Part shown: in pieces, positions 1 through 13,080 of the stretch
How the letters are laid out: each line of letters opens with the position of its first letter
How positions within the stretch are numbered: the first letter of the stretch is position 1
From: Hermatobates lingyangjiaoensis
Lineage: Eukaryota; Arthropoda; Insecta; Hemiptera; Hermatobatidae
Direction: 5' to 3'
Assembly (NCBI GenBank): GCA_026182355.1
Contig: JAPFBL010000255.1
Location: 2,604,001-2,668,000, forward strand
DNA: 64,000 nucleotides
The notes under the pieces: model-generated
Told to the model about the DNA's origin: nothing
Databases searched by the model: none
Seen by the model: only the letters and a program-made list of their open reading frames with translations
Made by a program: the position numbers and the translations under genes

Positions 1-1394
1 TGATTGAATATTTGATTTAAAATATTTTATATAATATTTATTATGTAGAGCCTTAGTGTAAGAGATATATTAGACCAATTAGGCAATTTACATGAAATGA
101 AACAATTGATGATTTTTTTACTTATCTCTGAAAAAATTATTTTTATTTCTTTAAAAAAATCGAAAAGCTTATTTGTTTAATTTCTACTGATGTTGATTAG
201 TGAATTATACCATTAGATCTCAAGTACTGCACTAACATGACTTAAAATAGATTAATAGAAATAGTTATTAGTTTAGTTAGGCAGTTCGATTTACTGTACC
301 AATAAGGTACAGGTCATTTAAATTTGAATTGATTTAATTTTCAAAACACGCAACATTACTAACAGACAATTGATGCCACTAGCACAGAATCAGTAACTGT
401 TACTTGTAACAATAACTTATTGTTTAGTTCTGCTTTTATTCTATCAACTTTACCCCAAAATTGATGTAATCCTAGGAAGGTTTTATAATAATTCATTTTC
501 TAAGAAGAAAGTTTCTCTGAATCAAAATATTACGGAAGTAGTAGTCAATATTAGTTAATGTACTTCACCAATAAGATAATTTAATAATGAGCCTGACAAT
601 GTCAGTAAATAACTTGGAAGTCATACAATAATACTATTATTTTATAATTGCATGGTCCCTTATATTATGTTTTATAGTGACTGTCAGATCATTATAAGCA
701 ATTTGATATGAACATCATCCCTGAAGCATTATGCTTAAGGCTATTTTGTAGTTTTTAATTTCTTTAATGATTCAAGAACATGAACAACTTTGTCTTGACC
801 TAAGTGACGCAGGTTCTTTAGCATTTCATATCCTCCTAAAAGATAATTAAACCATTAAAGATAACATATTGTGGATATTTATTGTGGAATGTCTGACTAA
901 TTGAATATTTAATATTATTAAAAACATCAATTTTCTTGTAGAGAGATTTGATGTAGGGATAATGGTAATATCAGTAATGGGGGCAATTTGAGCAGGTATT
1001 CGGTACAAGCTGGTCACGGATTCTCATTTGGATGCATTGAAATGAGTTCATACAATTCAAACATCTTCAGCTCTCTTTAATGCAGACACTCTAATTGACT
1101 GTTTCATTTAAGGAATAATACAAAATATATGATAACACAACACGAAAACATAATATATGTTGTAGAAATAGCACTGCTGAGGAAACAATAATAACTTTCT
1201 TTAAACTTAAATGAAATATTATATTGTTAAGGATAGGATAGATGTTGGCGTTTACTTTTATTAAAAAAATGCTTTGCTCAATTTAAATAGAGCATCCTAA
1301 TGAACTAAAAGACAAAAGGAAACAGGATTTGGAAGTGCTTTTGAATGCTATTTATTTTGTTGTTTTGCAATCGTCAATAAAATAATACCTAATT

Positions 1395-1690
1395 AGATTT
1401 TATAAAAGACACTGGCCCCGACTTTGAATGTAAAGTTAGCTCTAAGTGGTTTTGTCTCTTCCAGCTGATCTCTTGAATTATCAAGGGGAAATTATGTTTA
1501 AATCTTTTTCCTGTCTTGGAGCTTTTAAAATCGTCAAGGTCCCCCCAGGAGGGGAGGAGATAAGATACTGCTAAAAGCGGAGTCCTCTTTTGTGGCCCTC
1601 TTATGAAGTAATATATGGTCGGTTAAGTTTTTGTGCCTTGACTGGCCAGCGCACAGTGGCTCTTTATGGCCCACATTATCTCATTTCTTT
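1395..1690. other. GC-elevated noncoding island
   Basis: Base composition rises well above the surrounding AT-rich DNA without any open frame. The island holds an AGATAAG at 1559-1565 and a TTATCT at 1676-1681, both GATA-factor-like, plus purine/pyrimidine-rich tracts. A cis-regulatory element is possible but rests on composition and generic motifs only. Confidence 0.25.
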
Positions 1691-3049
1691 TTTTTATTAA
1701 CCAACCCACTTGCACAGAAAGATTAGAGCTATATTAAACTGTTGCGCTCATTCAACTTTTTTACCACTCATGAGGACACACTTTTCAGACTGCCTTTACT
1801 TTAATGACTAACGCTGTTTGTTTCCATTCTAATCATAGGCCCAACTGTAAACATATATTTAGTTAATATTTGAGATTCATAAGAACTATGCATGAAACAT
1901 TGTAGTATTCAGACATGTTAAGCATCTTTTAGTATACAATGATAAATACAGATATTTCATAATGTTAAACGTATATACTGCGTGGAACAGTGTCATGTAA
2001 AATAATAAGATCAAAATAAATGTAAAGCACATTTGGACAGATTTTGATCACAAAAACTATTTTTTGTCTACATATGTAGAGTAATCTTCCGAGATCTAAG
2101 GATTTCTGGGACAAATATTGAATCTATAATGCCTGACACGCCATGCATTACTCTCGTATTATCAACTTTTTTTTTCAAAAAGCAGTTTAACATTGGAGAC
2201 AATGGCTATGTCTGTTACTTACAGTTTGTTTTTTCAACCTTTGTAACGATAAAGAACTGCTATTAATTAGATATAGAATTATGGTACTTTAACTTACTTA
2301 CGTAACATCATAATTTTTTGATGTATAAATATTAATTAGATATAAATATGTAATGTGATACTATGAGTTGACCTATATGAGGAAATAAAATGATATGTGA
2401 GAAGAATGGTTGAAAGGATAAAATGTCATTGAATAAAACAATATAACGAAGAATGATTATTTTTTGAAATGTGTCTAGAAAGATATTGAGTCAAACTTTG
2501 GCAAACACCAAATCATTTTCTAAGGAAACATTACATAATACTGCCCTTTTCGAAGATTAATCAAATTTTAATATCACTTCAGGAAAACTATTGATTTTAC
2601 CTAAACTCGATAAAGCAACTGAAAATAACTTGGAATTATTGGATGTTGGGTTACTTGGCTTTAAAGTTGTTTTTGTAAAACTTTACTCAATACTGGTAGA
2701 CATATAACTTTGGCAAGAGATAGGGGAATAAAGAGCTGGAAGTTACAAAGGAAGGAGATAACCTTGGAGAACTTCTAATTAATAGGTAAGTGGAAAGCAC
2801 GGAGACCAAGTTTATAACCTCAACTAATATAAAGACTATCCGATTCACAAAATAGTTTCATATGAAAGATATTAGTTGAAACGGATGTACATATCAACTC
2901 TGTTTGAGATTTAAAAATGATTTCATCCATGAGATGTTTTTGGAGACAAATAATAATTAAAGATACCTATTTTTCTGCAAAGATATTTCAAGCTTTAGTC
3001 AAAAACTGGGCAAACAGTGTAGGCATAAAATATATTTTTATATTTTGTT

Positions 3050-3310
3050 GTAAGAGTCAGTCCGGCGATAGGCGTGAAGGGGTTGAATGTCTATGGAAGA
3101 TGTGGATGGCACGAGACAGGAGGGGCAAAGTAGCCGACTAGTTAGTGAGATTGGGTGCGGAGGATTGCTAATCAGACTGAAAGCTGGCTCTGATTTACAT
3201 CTGCATCTGGGAATATTCGCACCTCTCGCATGGGACGCTCCTCCAGATCCGATTACTTCCCTCCTCTCTACTTACTTCATCCATCACTTATACCCTTTCC
3301 GTCAACGTGC
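3050..3310. other. GC-elevated noncoding island
   Basis: A second block of raised GC with no convincing frame; the two overlapping short ORFs here lack any recognisable feature. It could be a conserved noncoding element or an old repeat. Confidence 0.2.
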
Positions 3311-3814
3311 AAACTTTAAATCTTACCGATTTACAGTTTACATATTCAATCAGCCATTGGTTAGCATGCAGTAAAAACACTGTTTCGATATATCAAATAT
3401 ATTTCCAAGACTTCAAACATAAGAAAATATCAACCCTTACATCACGTAGCCTACACATAGTTATAAAGAGACCTTAATAAATTTTGATAAATTGGCTCTC
3501 CTATCTGCATATAATAGTTTACTAGAACTCAATACAGTTATTGAAATTTCTGTTACTTCTTATAAGAAATACCAATTTTAACGTTCAGCCCAAACTAATA
3601 AAATTGCATACTTTGTTCTGTTTTAAGAAAATCCCCTCTAAACAGTGACAACTTCTGATAAAGATGATATATAATAGCAAAATTATTGAAAACATCATAA
3701 AGGAATAAATAATTATAAACGTTTATAAACATATTATAAATCGGCTTTTATATATAAAGGTTAATTGAAGCTCTGAATATTCTCCATAATTTAACAATGT
3801 CATTAATTGTTATA

Positions 3815-4009
3815 TCTAAAAAATATATGCATATATGAGCTTTACGAACATTGGGGTGAATTAATTAAAATTGAATACAATATCTGACAGTTAAATATTT
3901 GACACTATTGAGAGACAACATGAGAATAGTGTCAGATACTCAACAGTCAGATAATGTATTCAATTCACCCCGATGTTCGTAAAACTCACATATGCATATA
4001 TTTTTTAGA
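3815..4009. mobile_element. Foldback (MITE-like) hairpin element
   Basis: The left arm starts TCTAAAAAATATATG and the right arm ends with its reverse complement. Pairing continues through AACATTGGGGTGAATT against AATTCACCCCGATGTT, then through GAATAC...GACACTATT against AATAGTGTC...GTATTC. The loop is about 15 nt at 3911-3925. The left arm has roughly 10 extra bases near 3865 and there are scattered mismatches. No coding frame exists inside and no clear target-site duplication was found. A nonautonomous foldback transposon is the simplest reading; a hairpin-RNA locus is an alternative. Confidence 0.7.
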
Positions 4010-7000
4010 TGGAACCTACTGAAGAACATCAATTGTTTGAAACGCGTTGTTAGTCTTTTTATAATAAACTTTTTTGTGTGGAGACATAATACTTTCCCCA
4101 AGTTCACCATTTTTAAGAGTTGAGAATATACTCGTATTTCTAAGATGAGTTTTTCATTCCTTATTAATGATTCTTTTAATAAAAATATCCGGAGGTAAAT
4201 TTTTTATGCCCACATATATCAAATTTCATTTTGTAATGGGTTTAGTAATGGTCTCTTTCTTTATTCAATGTTAAAACTCCATGCGGGTTAATATTCATCT
4301 TAATAACTTCTTTGTCTAAACCGTGTACCCTTTGACTCTCGTCTCTAATCAGGATATCCTCTTCATTTAATCCTGAGGCATTAAACTACTGAAAAATGTA
4401 AAACAACTAAAAATAAATCAACTGTAAGCATTACACTAGAAGATATTGTTATTTATTAATCACATTAAAATAAATGAATATACAAAGTCCCTTCTCGCTA
4501 ATTTCCTTTTAAAAAGAATAACACAAAGAGTATTTCTTTAATTATAAATCATTGCTGTGGGTACAGCTTATGTCCTGTCTACCACCTGTAAATCTTCATA
4601 AATTTATTCTTAATAAACGCTTCTTGATTCTAAATTTTTTGAAAATAATCATAAAATCATCTCACTTTTGAAAACTAAACAGATTCATATTTTCTCTATT
4701 CTTATTATGTTATTTTAATATATTTTTCGTTAGTGCGATTCTTCTATTTACGAATTCAAATAAATTCACTTTACTCCATCCTCAATCAATGCTTGTTCTC
4801 TGTGGCTGAACAAAAGGCATACTCGTGGGAAAAAAATGCATTTTAGTTTTTCAATCTGGAAATAAAACATTATTCTGATAATCTGATTAGCATTATTTTT
4901 TAATTTAAATTAATGTAGTTCATATTACTTTCACATATTTTTATAAATGAAGCTACTAGCACGTTGTTCATGCTCACGTAGGACTAATAATTGTCGAAGG
5001 ATCATGAATAACAAACCTATTAAACAAGTACCGCCAATATATGCATACATTTTCTATTATTAGTTTCAATTATGGTTGATTTTTTAGAGTGACCCAATTT
5101 TTATATATTGTTAATATCGTTGTTACCATCATGATCAGTACTTATCAATTATATTTTTTTTAAATACATGATCAGATATCAAGCGAATGATGCTAGTATT
5201 AAACTGGTATATGTAAAGCTATAAGAGAAGAACAAAGAAATGGAGACCTAACTAACTAAGAATGGGTAGAATGAAACTTGAAATATCAATGTTATATGAA
5301 AACAAATACACATCGTGAAAACAGGAAAGATAAGTGCTCAAGTAACTTTTCAAAATGATATACATCTTTTCTATAATGTATAGCAATGTTCATAACAGTG
5401 GTTAGTGGTTAGGAGTTCTGTTTGTCAAATGCAGCCCGTCCTGCGTAATGCATAAATAATGTTAATAACAATAAAAAGATGTCATCTGGAATTTGGTTGG
5501 TTAAGAGAGATTATTAACCACTCTATTTCAATTCTACCCTCAGCTGTTTTTTAACACTGAAGTTAATCGAAAATGACAAGCGATGTGCTTAAAAGGTTTT
5601 AATGAAAATCCTTCAGCTGTATTTTCCAATATCGAGTAAAATATAAAGCTTTTGGGTTCAATAAATAATCTCAGAGAGTAAATTCCTCTTTTTTTTTTTA
5701 GTTATATAATATGTCTATAGTTCTTAGGTCACTGGTCACTCGTTCATTTACTCGTAGAAACGTAATATTTAATATACCTTGATTCTATTTTGTAGAACAA
5801 AGAATTTTGTTTTTCAGACCTCAAAAAAATGTTGAAAACACTTTGTATTCAATTTGCCATGAATTTGTGTTTTCAATGTTAATTTCATTTACCCTCAATA
5901 TCAAAGAAGTATTGTGTTTTATAATAATGAAAGTATTGTGGTTACAGAAAAATTTGGATAACGACGTTTTAGCAAAAAACATGTTTCGACCCCAAGAGTC
6001 CAATAAAATAGGTTTGAAAAATTGGTCTGTGCGTGTGAGAGAGAGTGTGTGTGTGAAACAGAATGTCCCAAATACTACTAATATATGAAACCTCAAACTT
6101 TATATTTAGATGTCTAGAACCTGAACACTGACATGAACAAGTAAGACTGACGTCAATGACAAAATCCAATTGATAGGTGTTCTTTATCTGAAAAAATGGA
6201 GAAGAGTAGGAATAATCTAAAGATGTTAACTGAATTTCTAACGTAAAAATTGTCTCTAGACTCAAAAGTTTAGAAGATGGTTCCCGAATAGGTTTCAAGT
6301 AACTATAAAAGTCCCTCATAAAATTGATATGGATATTAACGAAAAAGCAGTCAAAGTACTATTACTAAGTATAGTAGGATTAATATGGGTTTTATATATT
6401 TGGAATTGTTTATTAATTAATATGATTCTTCACAAATGAACTTGACATTTACTTCAGGTGACTGAAAAATGAATTTAAATAGGAACCATTATATATATCT
6501 ATATCAAGCATTATTTTATCATATAATTTATCTATAAATGTGCTACATATTGAGCTATGGTGTAAATGTTAAATAATTATAATTAAAATGCGTAATTATA
6601 GTAAGGTAAACGAATTTAATGTGACATCTCACAGATTGATTTTTGTTATGCCTGGGCATGAATCAACAAGGCACATGTGACTTTCACGCTCCGTAAGAAA
6701 TATATGAAAAGTCAATATTAAATAAAACCTAAACTGCAAATATTAAGTTACAAAAGAGATGAGTAAATAGTGAAATAATTAAGCTAGCCCTGTATTATTA
6801 ACAAGGCTTTACAAATAAAACGGCGTCAAAAAAATAAAATGGAATAAAATTCCCCTCATATACTATATGGAGCAGAATTTGTAATTTTGTCCTGAGCATT
6901 GCAAGGCAAGGGTTTTTGAATGTTGATATTTATTTCAGCGATTCGACTAACAAACGTAAATTAAAATCAATCATTGCCTTACATCTCCTAATTGACATGG

Positions 7001-7199
7001 TGGCGTCACATTCCAACTCTTTTATTGAACCACATGTCACGTGCAAATTTTATTAACTTACAATCTGTATGAATTATCGAATGTGATACTGCTCTTCTGT
7101 TTCATTTAAATTTTTAAAAGACAAGGGTTTATTTATAACATTTAAATTTTTGGATTAAATGTTTTTGACGTAATGAATGTATTGTATATATATATATAC
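4010..7199. other. AT-rich intergenic DNA, no gene seen
   Basis: Short overlapping open frames at 5807-6319 lie on both strands across a (GT)n/(AG)n-like patch and look random. No domain, promoter or RNA gene was recognised. Confidence 0.55.
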
Positions 7200-7204
7200 A
7201 ATAC

Positions 7205-7891
7205 ATATCGTATATATTTTCTTTAAATCCCTAGGCTTGGCGTGAACTTGATTTTAATATAGTGTTTTCTAATCGTAATAACGGATGCAGTATGTAAATA
7301 AAAAAGTCTCCGAAGGATCTGGAGTCCGGTGTTATTTATAAAATTCCATGCAAAAATTGCGATAAATTTATATTGGTCAAACTGGTAAATCTTTAAAGAC
7401 ACGTGTAAAAAAACACCAATGCAAAATAAGTAGACAGGAAAAAAGTAGTGCCTTATTCTTGCATATAAATAATGAGAATCATCATATTGATTGGACCGGA
7501 TCTAAATCTATTACCTATAAAAAATCAATATTTTTAAGAAATACTATCGAATCGTCTCTAATTAAATTTAATAGATAAAATATTATAAACATTAGTAACG
7601 GGCTTTTCAAACTTGATTCTTTCTTTATGAAGGCAATAGCCTCATCGAAGAGGATTGACACTGGCGGACAGCTTTTTACTTTCTCTTACTGTACTCCTTT
7701 GTTTACACTAGCATCTCTCTCTAGACATTTGTCCTTTCCTGCACTTTACACTCTTTTAAAATAACCCCTCTTCCCTCCCACACCTTTGAACCCCTCACCA
7801 TAATGTTTCTGCATCTAGTCTCTCAGTTGGGTTGTTTGTTACTCAGATCTTAGTCTTGTTTTCCCATTTCTTATTGTGGTTTGATCATTGA
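7205..7891 (+). mobile_element. Penelope-like element (family B): GIY-YIG endonuclease C-terminus plus 3' tail, 5'-truncated
   Basis: Reading from 7325 gives SGVIYKIPCKNCDK. After a one-base frameshift near 7368 the frame continues YIGQTGKSLKTRVKKH and then a long C-terminal stretch (NENHHIDW, FLRNTIESSLIKF). There is one in-frame stop after FNR (about 7576), and the frame then runs on to a stop at 7762-7764. The order SGVxYKIPC, a CxxC pair, YIGQTG and KxH is the GIY-YIG nuclease layout at the C-terminus of Penelope-like retroelements; in these elements the nuclease nicks the target DNA used to prime reverse transcription. The reverse transcriptase is missing. The 3' tail (GATCTTAGTCTTGTTTTCCC, ending GTTTGATCATTG) recurs in other copies here and abuts a (TA)n tract. 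One frameshift and one stop mark a dead but not ancient copy. Confidence 0.8.
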
Positions 7892-7918
7892 TATATATAT
7901 ATATATATATATATATAC
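7885..7918. repeat. (TA)n microsatellite between two PLE tails
   Basis: An uninterrupted TA tract lies directly between the family-B tail on its left and the family-C tail in the opposite orientation on its right. Confidence 0.9.
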
Positions 7919-8110
7919 GAGTTCAAAATCGAAGAAGAGTAACACACAAAGTAAAGAAACACTCTTACATACTCAAATATTTGGGCAATCCGTCTTCAGG
8001 GGTAAAGAAATTGTATAATTGTATACGCAAGGTAGGTTACTTGCCATTGCGTCTTCAACGAGCTTGGTCTCACTTTCTCTTTTCTCCTAAAGACCGATTG
8101 CTCCAAAATT
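7918..8110 (-). mobile_element. Penelope-like 3' tail (family C)
   Basis: Read on the minus strand, the segment carries CCCTGAAGACGG followed by a short stem and CAAATATTTGAG (7970-8002), and ends CTTCTTCGATTTTGAACTC at the (TA)n tract. The same terminus recurs as a palindrome at 25961-26076. The open frame through it on the plus strand is not a gene. Confidence 0.5.
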
Positions 8111-9401
8111 TGACACCGTCTAAGATATAGTAAGAATTTCATGAACCGGTGGGTAAGAACTTTTAAGTATAGAAATGGTCTTTATTATTCAGCAAAACAT
8201 GTGAAATTGGACACTTTGGACGATACTTAAATAGAAGGAGGCAAGAGAGGTATTTTAAAGGACTTAAAAGACCCGAAAAACATTTGAAAGGCTTAACATG
8301 TAGCGTAAACAAAGGAGTTTAGGAATAAGTGAGTAAATGATTGTCTGCTAGTTGTAAGTTCTGGTTAATGAGGCTACTGCACTTGTTGATACTGAATTAG
8401 TTCAATAGACCATTACTAATGTTTCTTGCATTCGATATGTTTATCTGATTAATGGAGATTCAATACTGCTTCATAACACTATCGATCCTACACTAGTGAT
8501 CAATGTAGCTTCAGTCCAATTTACATCATAATTGTCATTATTACCCAAAATAAGGCACTACATTATTCACCTCTAAGGAGTAGTGTTTGACACATAATAT
8601 TGATTTATCACTCTGCATATTTTATAACAAAATGTCGACGGCTTTTAGTAAATACTACTATACTTCATTCTCTAATAGCTATTTTACTTTAAAAATATTA
8701 CTACGTTATCACTATTAGAATAAACTAGATTAAATTCAAGATTACTAAGAAGCCTAAGAAGTTTCTGTTACTGCTTTCCCTTAACGCATTTAAGACATAT
8801 TTTAGCACCGTTTAATGTTTTTCAATATATTATAATTTGGCAAGTATTTAATTAATTCTTAAATTAATTAATATAATTTAATATATTAGATTAATATTTT
8901 TTTTACCACCAAAGAGGTCATTTGTGATCTCTTTCAAATGAAATTGTCATTCAGAGTGGTAGAAATGAAAATGGCCTAAGGAGTGTTAACTAGAATATTT
9001 AATAGAACAAAATATTAATAGTTTGTGCTGTATGTTGATACATAACAGTATCTATCATAAAATATGTTACGAAGGTTAAAGAAGTGATGACTAATCATCA
9101 CTAAGGGATTCATTCCAGCTGAACTCAAATTGTGAGGTATTATAAATGTTTAAAGAATGTATTAATAAATATATGTAAAATATCAAGCAGGACCTTGACC
9201 TAATATTGTTCTGGGGAACATCACATTATCTCCTTTCTTCTTGCAGTCTACTTCCGATAACAAATCACTGTTCTAAAATAAATATTTTATGTCTCCTGTG
9301 TTTACTTTCAGTTTTTCAGCACGTTTGGAACATATATCCGTATTCAAGTATATGTATAATCCATAATCATAAAAAAGTAAATATAATATAACTTTTATAT
9401 A
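8111..9401. other. AT-rich intergenic DNA, no gene seen
   Basis: No coding or RNA gene recognised. The segment to about 8330 may be further 3' UTR of the family-C element on the minus strand, but nothing in it is diagnostic. Confidence 0.45.
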
Positions 9402-9540
9402 GTATATATATATATAAACTAAGTTCATAGAAAATACACATAAAAGAGATCACAAAAGGTCACTACTATATTTCGATTGCCTCCTCATTAAGAAGGTACA
9501 TCTAAGTTACTCCGTGGACAGGTGACGATGGAAGTGAAAT
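9402..9540 (-). mobile_element. Penelope-like 3' tail (family E)
   Basis: On the minus strand, AATGAGGAGGCAATCGAAATA (9491-9467 region) is followed by unique tail sequence and then a (TA)n tract at about 9405-9417. The layout of a GA-rich core, a short spacer, a GAAA and a tail into (TA)n matches the other PLE tails in the window. No protein remnant is attached, so family membership is inferred from layout. Confidence 0.4.
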
Positions 9541-10489
9541 CTAATGGAAGAGGCACTCAATCAGTGTAGCCACTTAGGGAGGGAGGTGAGAAAAGAATAA
9601 ATCATATGAATAATAAAAAAACAAATAAATAATAAGTTAGAATATTTTAGAAAAAATTAAACATTTGAAAAACAAACTATAAAGATAAACAAAATACTAA
9701 CTTAAAAAAATCTGGAGTGGCCTTCACTCAACTTTACTATAAGTAACTTAATATCAAATTTCTTGAGTATATAATATATAACGTCTCAATGAAGCATAAT
9801 GTAAACATCTAAATGCGATATGATTATTAGTCTTTCATTCCTGAGGTAGTACAGATAGTGATTGAAGGATATATCAATATATAACCTTATTTTTGTACAT
9901 CACACAGCTGATGCAAATAATTTCATTAGTATAACTACAGCAGTAATAACATTCTTGAAAAACCCATGTGAACATTTCTAGAAACGAAATATTCTCCTAC
10001 AAGAGAACATGGCTTTTGTTCAAATAGCCAGTGGATTCTTACATCGTTTACTTGACATCCTTCTACGACATGACATCCTTCTTCTTTAATACATTAAAGG
10101 AAAATTCTCAAATTTAAAACAGGAAAATACCCTTTTTTTCTCTGAAAAACATCATAAACAGCTAAGAAAATGTTTTAAGGTGATTTATAATTAAAGTTGT
10201 GCGATAATTACAGTTATTAATCTCTAAACGAAAGATTTCAATTTTGAATTATCTTTTACATTTTTGGTTTTTTACGGAATTATTATACTTTGAATTTTAT
10301 GGCTTCTTAGTATTTAATAAGATCATTTTCCTTCCCCTTTGTCAAATAACATATATACGAATTTGTTCTGAGTGTGTGTTATCATTTTCCTGCACAATAT
10401 TATTCCTCTTACATCTCATATAAGTCAATAAACAATTTAAATTGTTCCTTTATAAATATCAATTTTATCTCAGTGGAATCGCTCAAAAA
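9541..10489. other. AT-rich intergenic DNA, no gene seen
   Basis: No coding frame, RNA gene or recognised repeat. Confidence 0.5.
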
Positions 10490-11365
10490 ATTTCTAAGTC
10501 AATGTAAACAATGAAAAAAAATATAAAAAATTCGACAAGTATAGCAGGTGATCTCTTAGTCTAAGATAAACAAACAGTTTTTATAGCGTTATTGCTCTTT
10601 CCCATAATTGAAACATCATGATTTTTTTTTTATGAATTGCTAATTTTTTGTTCCATTTTTGGTCAAATTTTCATTATTTTTTAATCAGCCGTATAGCTCA
10701 AAAAAACATTTTCTGAAAACAGAAATCGTACTGTAACGCCCCATTAGCGAATGTAATTTTGAAAAAAAATATCTCAACTCATTCTACACATAATGTTCTA
10801 TTTATAGGCATAGTTTCATTCTTGTCCGTCAAACAGTATGGCTTGTATCGCTCTCACAAGGTTAGAGATTGAATTATAAGTCAAAATTTGTACATTTTAT
10901 TGAAAAAAAAATATTTCCTGTTGATTTAAAATTGTGAATATATTTTTCGTTTGTTCCATTTGTAACCTCAAAGATAATGACAAAACTTCAAAACTCTAGG
11001 GTTATCAGTTTAGGAGAAATAAATGTTTTCAAAAAAACGATTTTTGGCAAAAAAAGTGACTTTTCCATCATGCATAATTCTTCCCAAACAATAGGGATCT
11101 TCGTCTTTATGAGGCCTATGTTTGTGTAAAATATCAACTTGATCCATCAAAGATTCTGGACCGTAGCGTGGTAACAAGCAATGCTAACACACGCACCGAC
11201 CCACCCACGCACCCACCTACCCACCCACCCACACACACACAGACATCATCGTAAAAACGTCATAAAACGACTTCTGGGACCTCAAAACATGTAATTCCGT
11301 CAAAATCTCGAGATCGAATTTTTTCACGATCACTATACTTTACTTATAGTAAAGTAAAAAACAGT
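10490..11365 (-). repeat. Unclassified dispersed repeat with microsatellite core, copy 1
   Basis: The minus strand reads from a hairpin end at 11336-11357 (TACTTTAC, loop TTATA, GTAAAGTA) through GTGATCGTGAAAAAATT and AATTACATGTTTTGAGGTCC. It then passes a (TG)n/(GGGT)n core at 11241-11187 and a distal part containing CTCCTAAACT and AGTTTTGAAG. All of these blocks recur in the same order on the plus strand at 18530-19060, which defines a repeat family. The outer boundary near 10490 is approximate. No coding capacity was seen. Confidence 0.6.
11187..11241. repeat. (ACCC)n/(CA)n compound microsatellite
   Basis: An irregular CCCA/CCAC tract grading into (CA)n. It forms the core of the surrounding dispersed repeat. 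Confidence 0.85.
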
Positions 11366-11369
11366 TAAC

Positions 11370-11610
11370 GATTGAAGTCTGCGTCCTGGGAGACAAATAA
11401 GTACTTCTCATAAATCTTTTAAAGTGACTTTGGAGTTGGAATGAGATATTTGCCTAAGAGCCTGTACATGGAAACAGTCGTTGAAACTGAGCGCGTGAGA
11501 ATTACAATGAATAGCAACGGGAAGGTACGGGTCTTCCGTTACCAACGCAAGATTTTTGGTCGGTGAGAGGTTTATCAAGAGTAATAAAAAAATACATGAT
11601 GGACCACCAG
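11370..11610 (-). mobile_element. Penelope-like GIY-YIG C-terminal fragment (family A-like)
   Basis: The minus-strand frame reads LPVAIHCNSH, then FNDCFHVQALRQIS, then VTLKDL and a stop at 11408. Shifting past the stop gives EVLICLPGRR. The spacing FNDCFxVQ...VTL...ICL matches the clearer copy at 14334-14495, which reads FNDCFRVQIL...VTLRASEEAFICLLGAR. It is a decayed fragment beside the dispersed repeat. Assignment to PLE rests on similarity to that neighbouring copy. Confidence 0.5.
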
Positions 11611-11640
11611 ATGAAATATGCTTAAACACTCAGGAATATA

Positions 11641-12889
11641 AGAAAGGTCAATCGCTAGGGAGCAATTATTTAAATGTATCGAATCTGTATTTTCAGTGTT
11701 ATTTTTAATGATACATCATTTCACCCAACATCAATATTCACATATTAATAGTATATGAGACATTGTCAAGAGGTAAGAATGTTTCTATCATTAAAAGATA
11801 CGGTGAGGAGTGTTGCAGTTTTGATCTTTGTAATATTCGCGCCAAAACTGAACCGATGATTTCTGTTATTAGAAATAGTTACCATCAATTGTTCTGGATA
11901 AAATCATTTTTCTTTAGAATAAATGATTTACAAAGGTGTCTCATAACTAATTCCTTGATTTTCTTACACTATATATGCGTTATAAATGAATATGATGCTC
12001 TGCTGTAAAAGAATCTTTGGTAAACACATTCTTCTAACTCCAATCTGCACCATTGTAGCTACAAAATCACAATTAGTGATTTAACAAATCCAATGTTATC
12101 TAGAGAAAATAAAAAAGGTACCAAACTTGACCTTAATAAACTAGAAAGACAAGCGTATTTCTAGTCTATTCAACGAAAAAGGAATAATGACCACCTGCCC
12201 TACCTATGGCATAAAAAAAATATTAAACTTCTTCGTTCTGGATTTTGTTTTCATGTAATAGGCTCTGTGGGTATTTTTTTTTTGTACCAGTGTAGTGTAT
12301 GAGACTGGTACAAAATAGAAATGGCTATATAGGAAATAAAAAGTTCAAACATTGAGTGGAATGAAACATTTATAATTTGGCCTATATGTTAACAGATACA
12401 ATATGATATGCAATGTGTTTTATAGTATTTCTTATGGAAGGCTGGAAGTGATCAGAAATGATCTATTTAACCGGAAAGTTTCTGATATCAAGAAAGGTCC
12501 AGGTAAGAACCTGAACACACGGAAATAGAGTGAATGAAACAGTGAACTAGTTGAAAAAGTTTAGAATAAACAAATCTTCTGCGGCTTGGAGTTTTTTCAT
12601 ACAGTATAAGTCTGTCTAGAAAAAGGGAAAATATTTTAACATATTTTATATAATGACTTAAAGTCGTATTTTAGAGCTTAAACACTTTTGAGAAATGACA
12701 ATTTAAACTAACAGAAATGTGAGATACTTCTGTAACGACCATACAAAGTTTATTATAGAACATGTAATTTTGTTAGAAATATGATCACACTGCACACGAG
12801 TACGATGAGACTCGGGCAATTAGTTTCATAATAATGATAACAAATAAGATTTTTCCTACATCAATGACTCCAACGGATAAAGCTACAAT
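11641..12889. other. Intergenic DNA, no gene seen
   Basis: A short open frame at 11763-12008 has no recognisable feature. Nothing else can be supported. Confidence 0.5.
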
Positions 12890-13080
12890 AAAACAAAGGT
12901 TTATTGTTAATGATTATTATTAATTTAATGTTATTAATTAATTAATAATAATTTAATAATATTAATTTAATATTATTATTAAGTTAATTATTATTAATGA
13001 TACATCATTATTTAATTATTCTATTTATTTATTTAAATTTAATCATCATTAAATTGAGCACTCGTAAATAAATAATACTT
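12890..13080. repeat. AT-only low-complexity block with internal palindromes
   Basis: A run composed almost entirely of TTA/TAA/AATT combinations, self-complementary over several short stretches. Simple sequence, without a definable unit. Confidence 0.6.

Larger units (their letters stand above)
1..3814. other. AT-rich intergenic DNA, no gene seen
   Basis: No credible coding frame. The short open frames at 2917-3141 and 3087-3374 overlap in different frames and show no domain, signal peptide or splice context. Two GC-elevated islands inside this block are listed separately. Confidence 0.6.

Noticed and set aside
5807..6319. Three overlapping open frames on both strands
   Set aside because: No domain or signal; overlapping frames in AT-rich DNA with a simple (GT)n/(AG)n patch.
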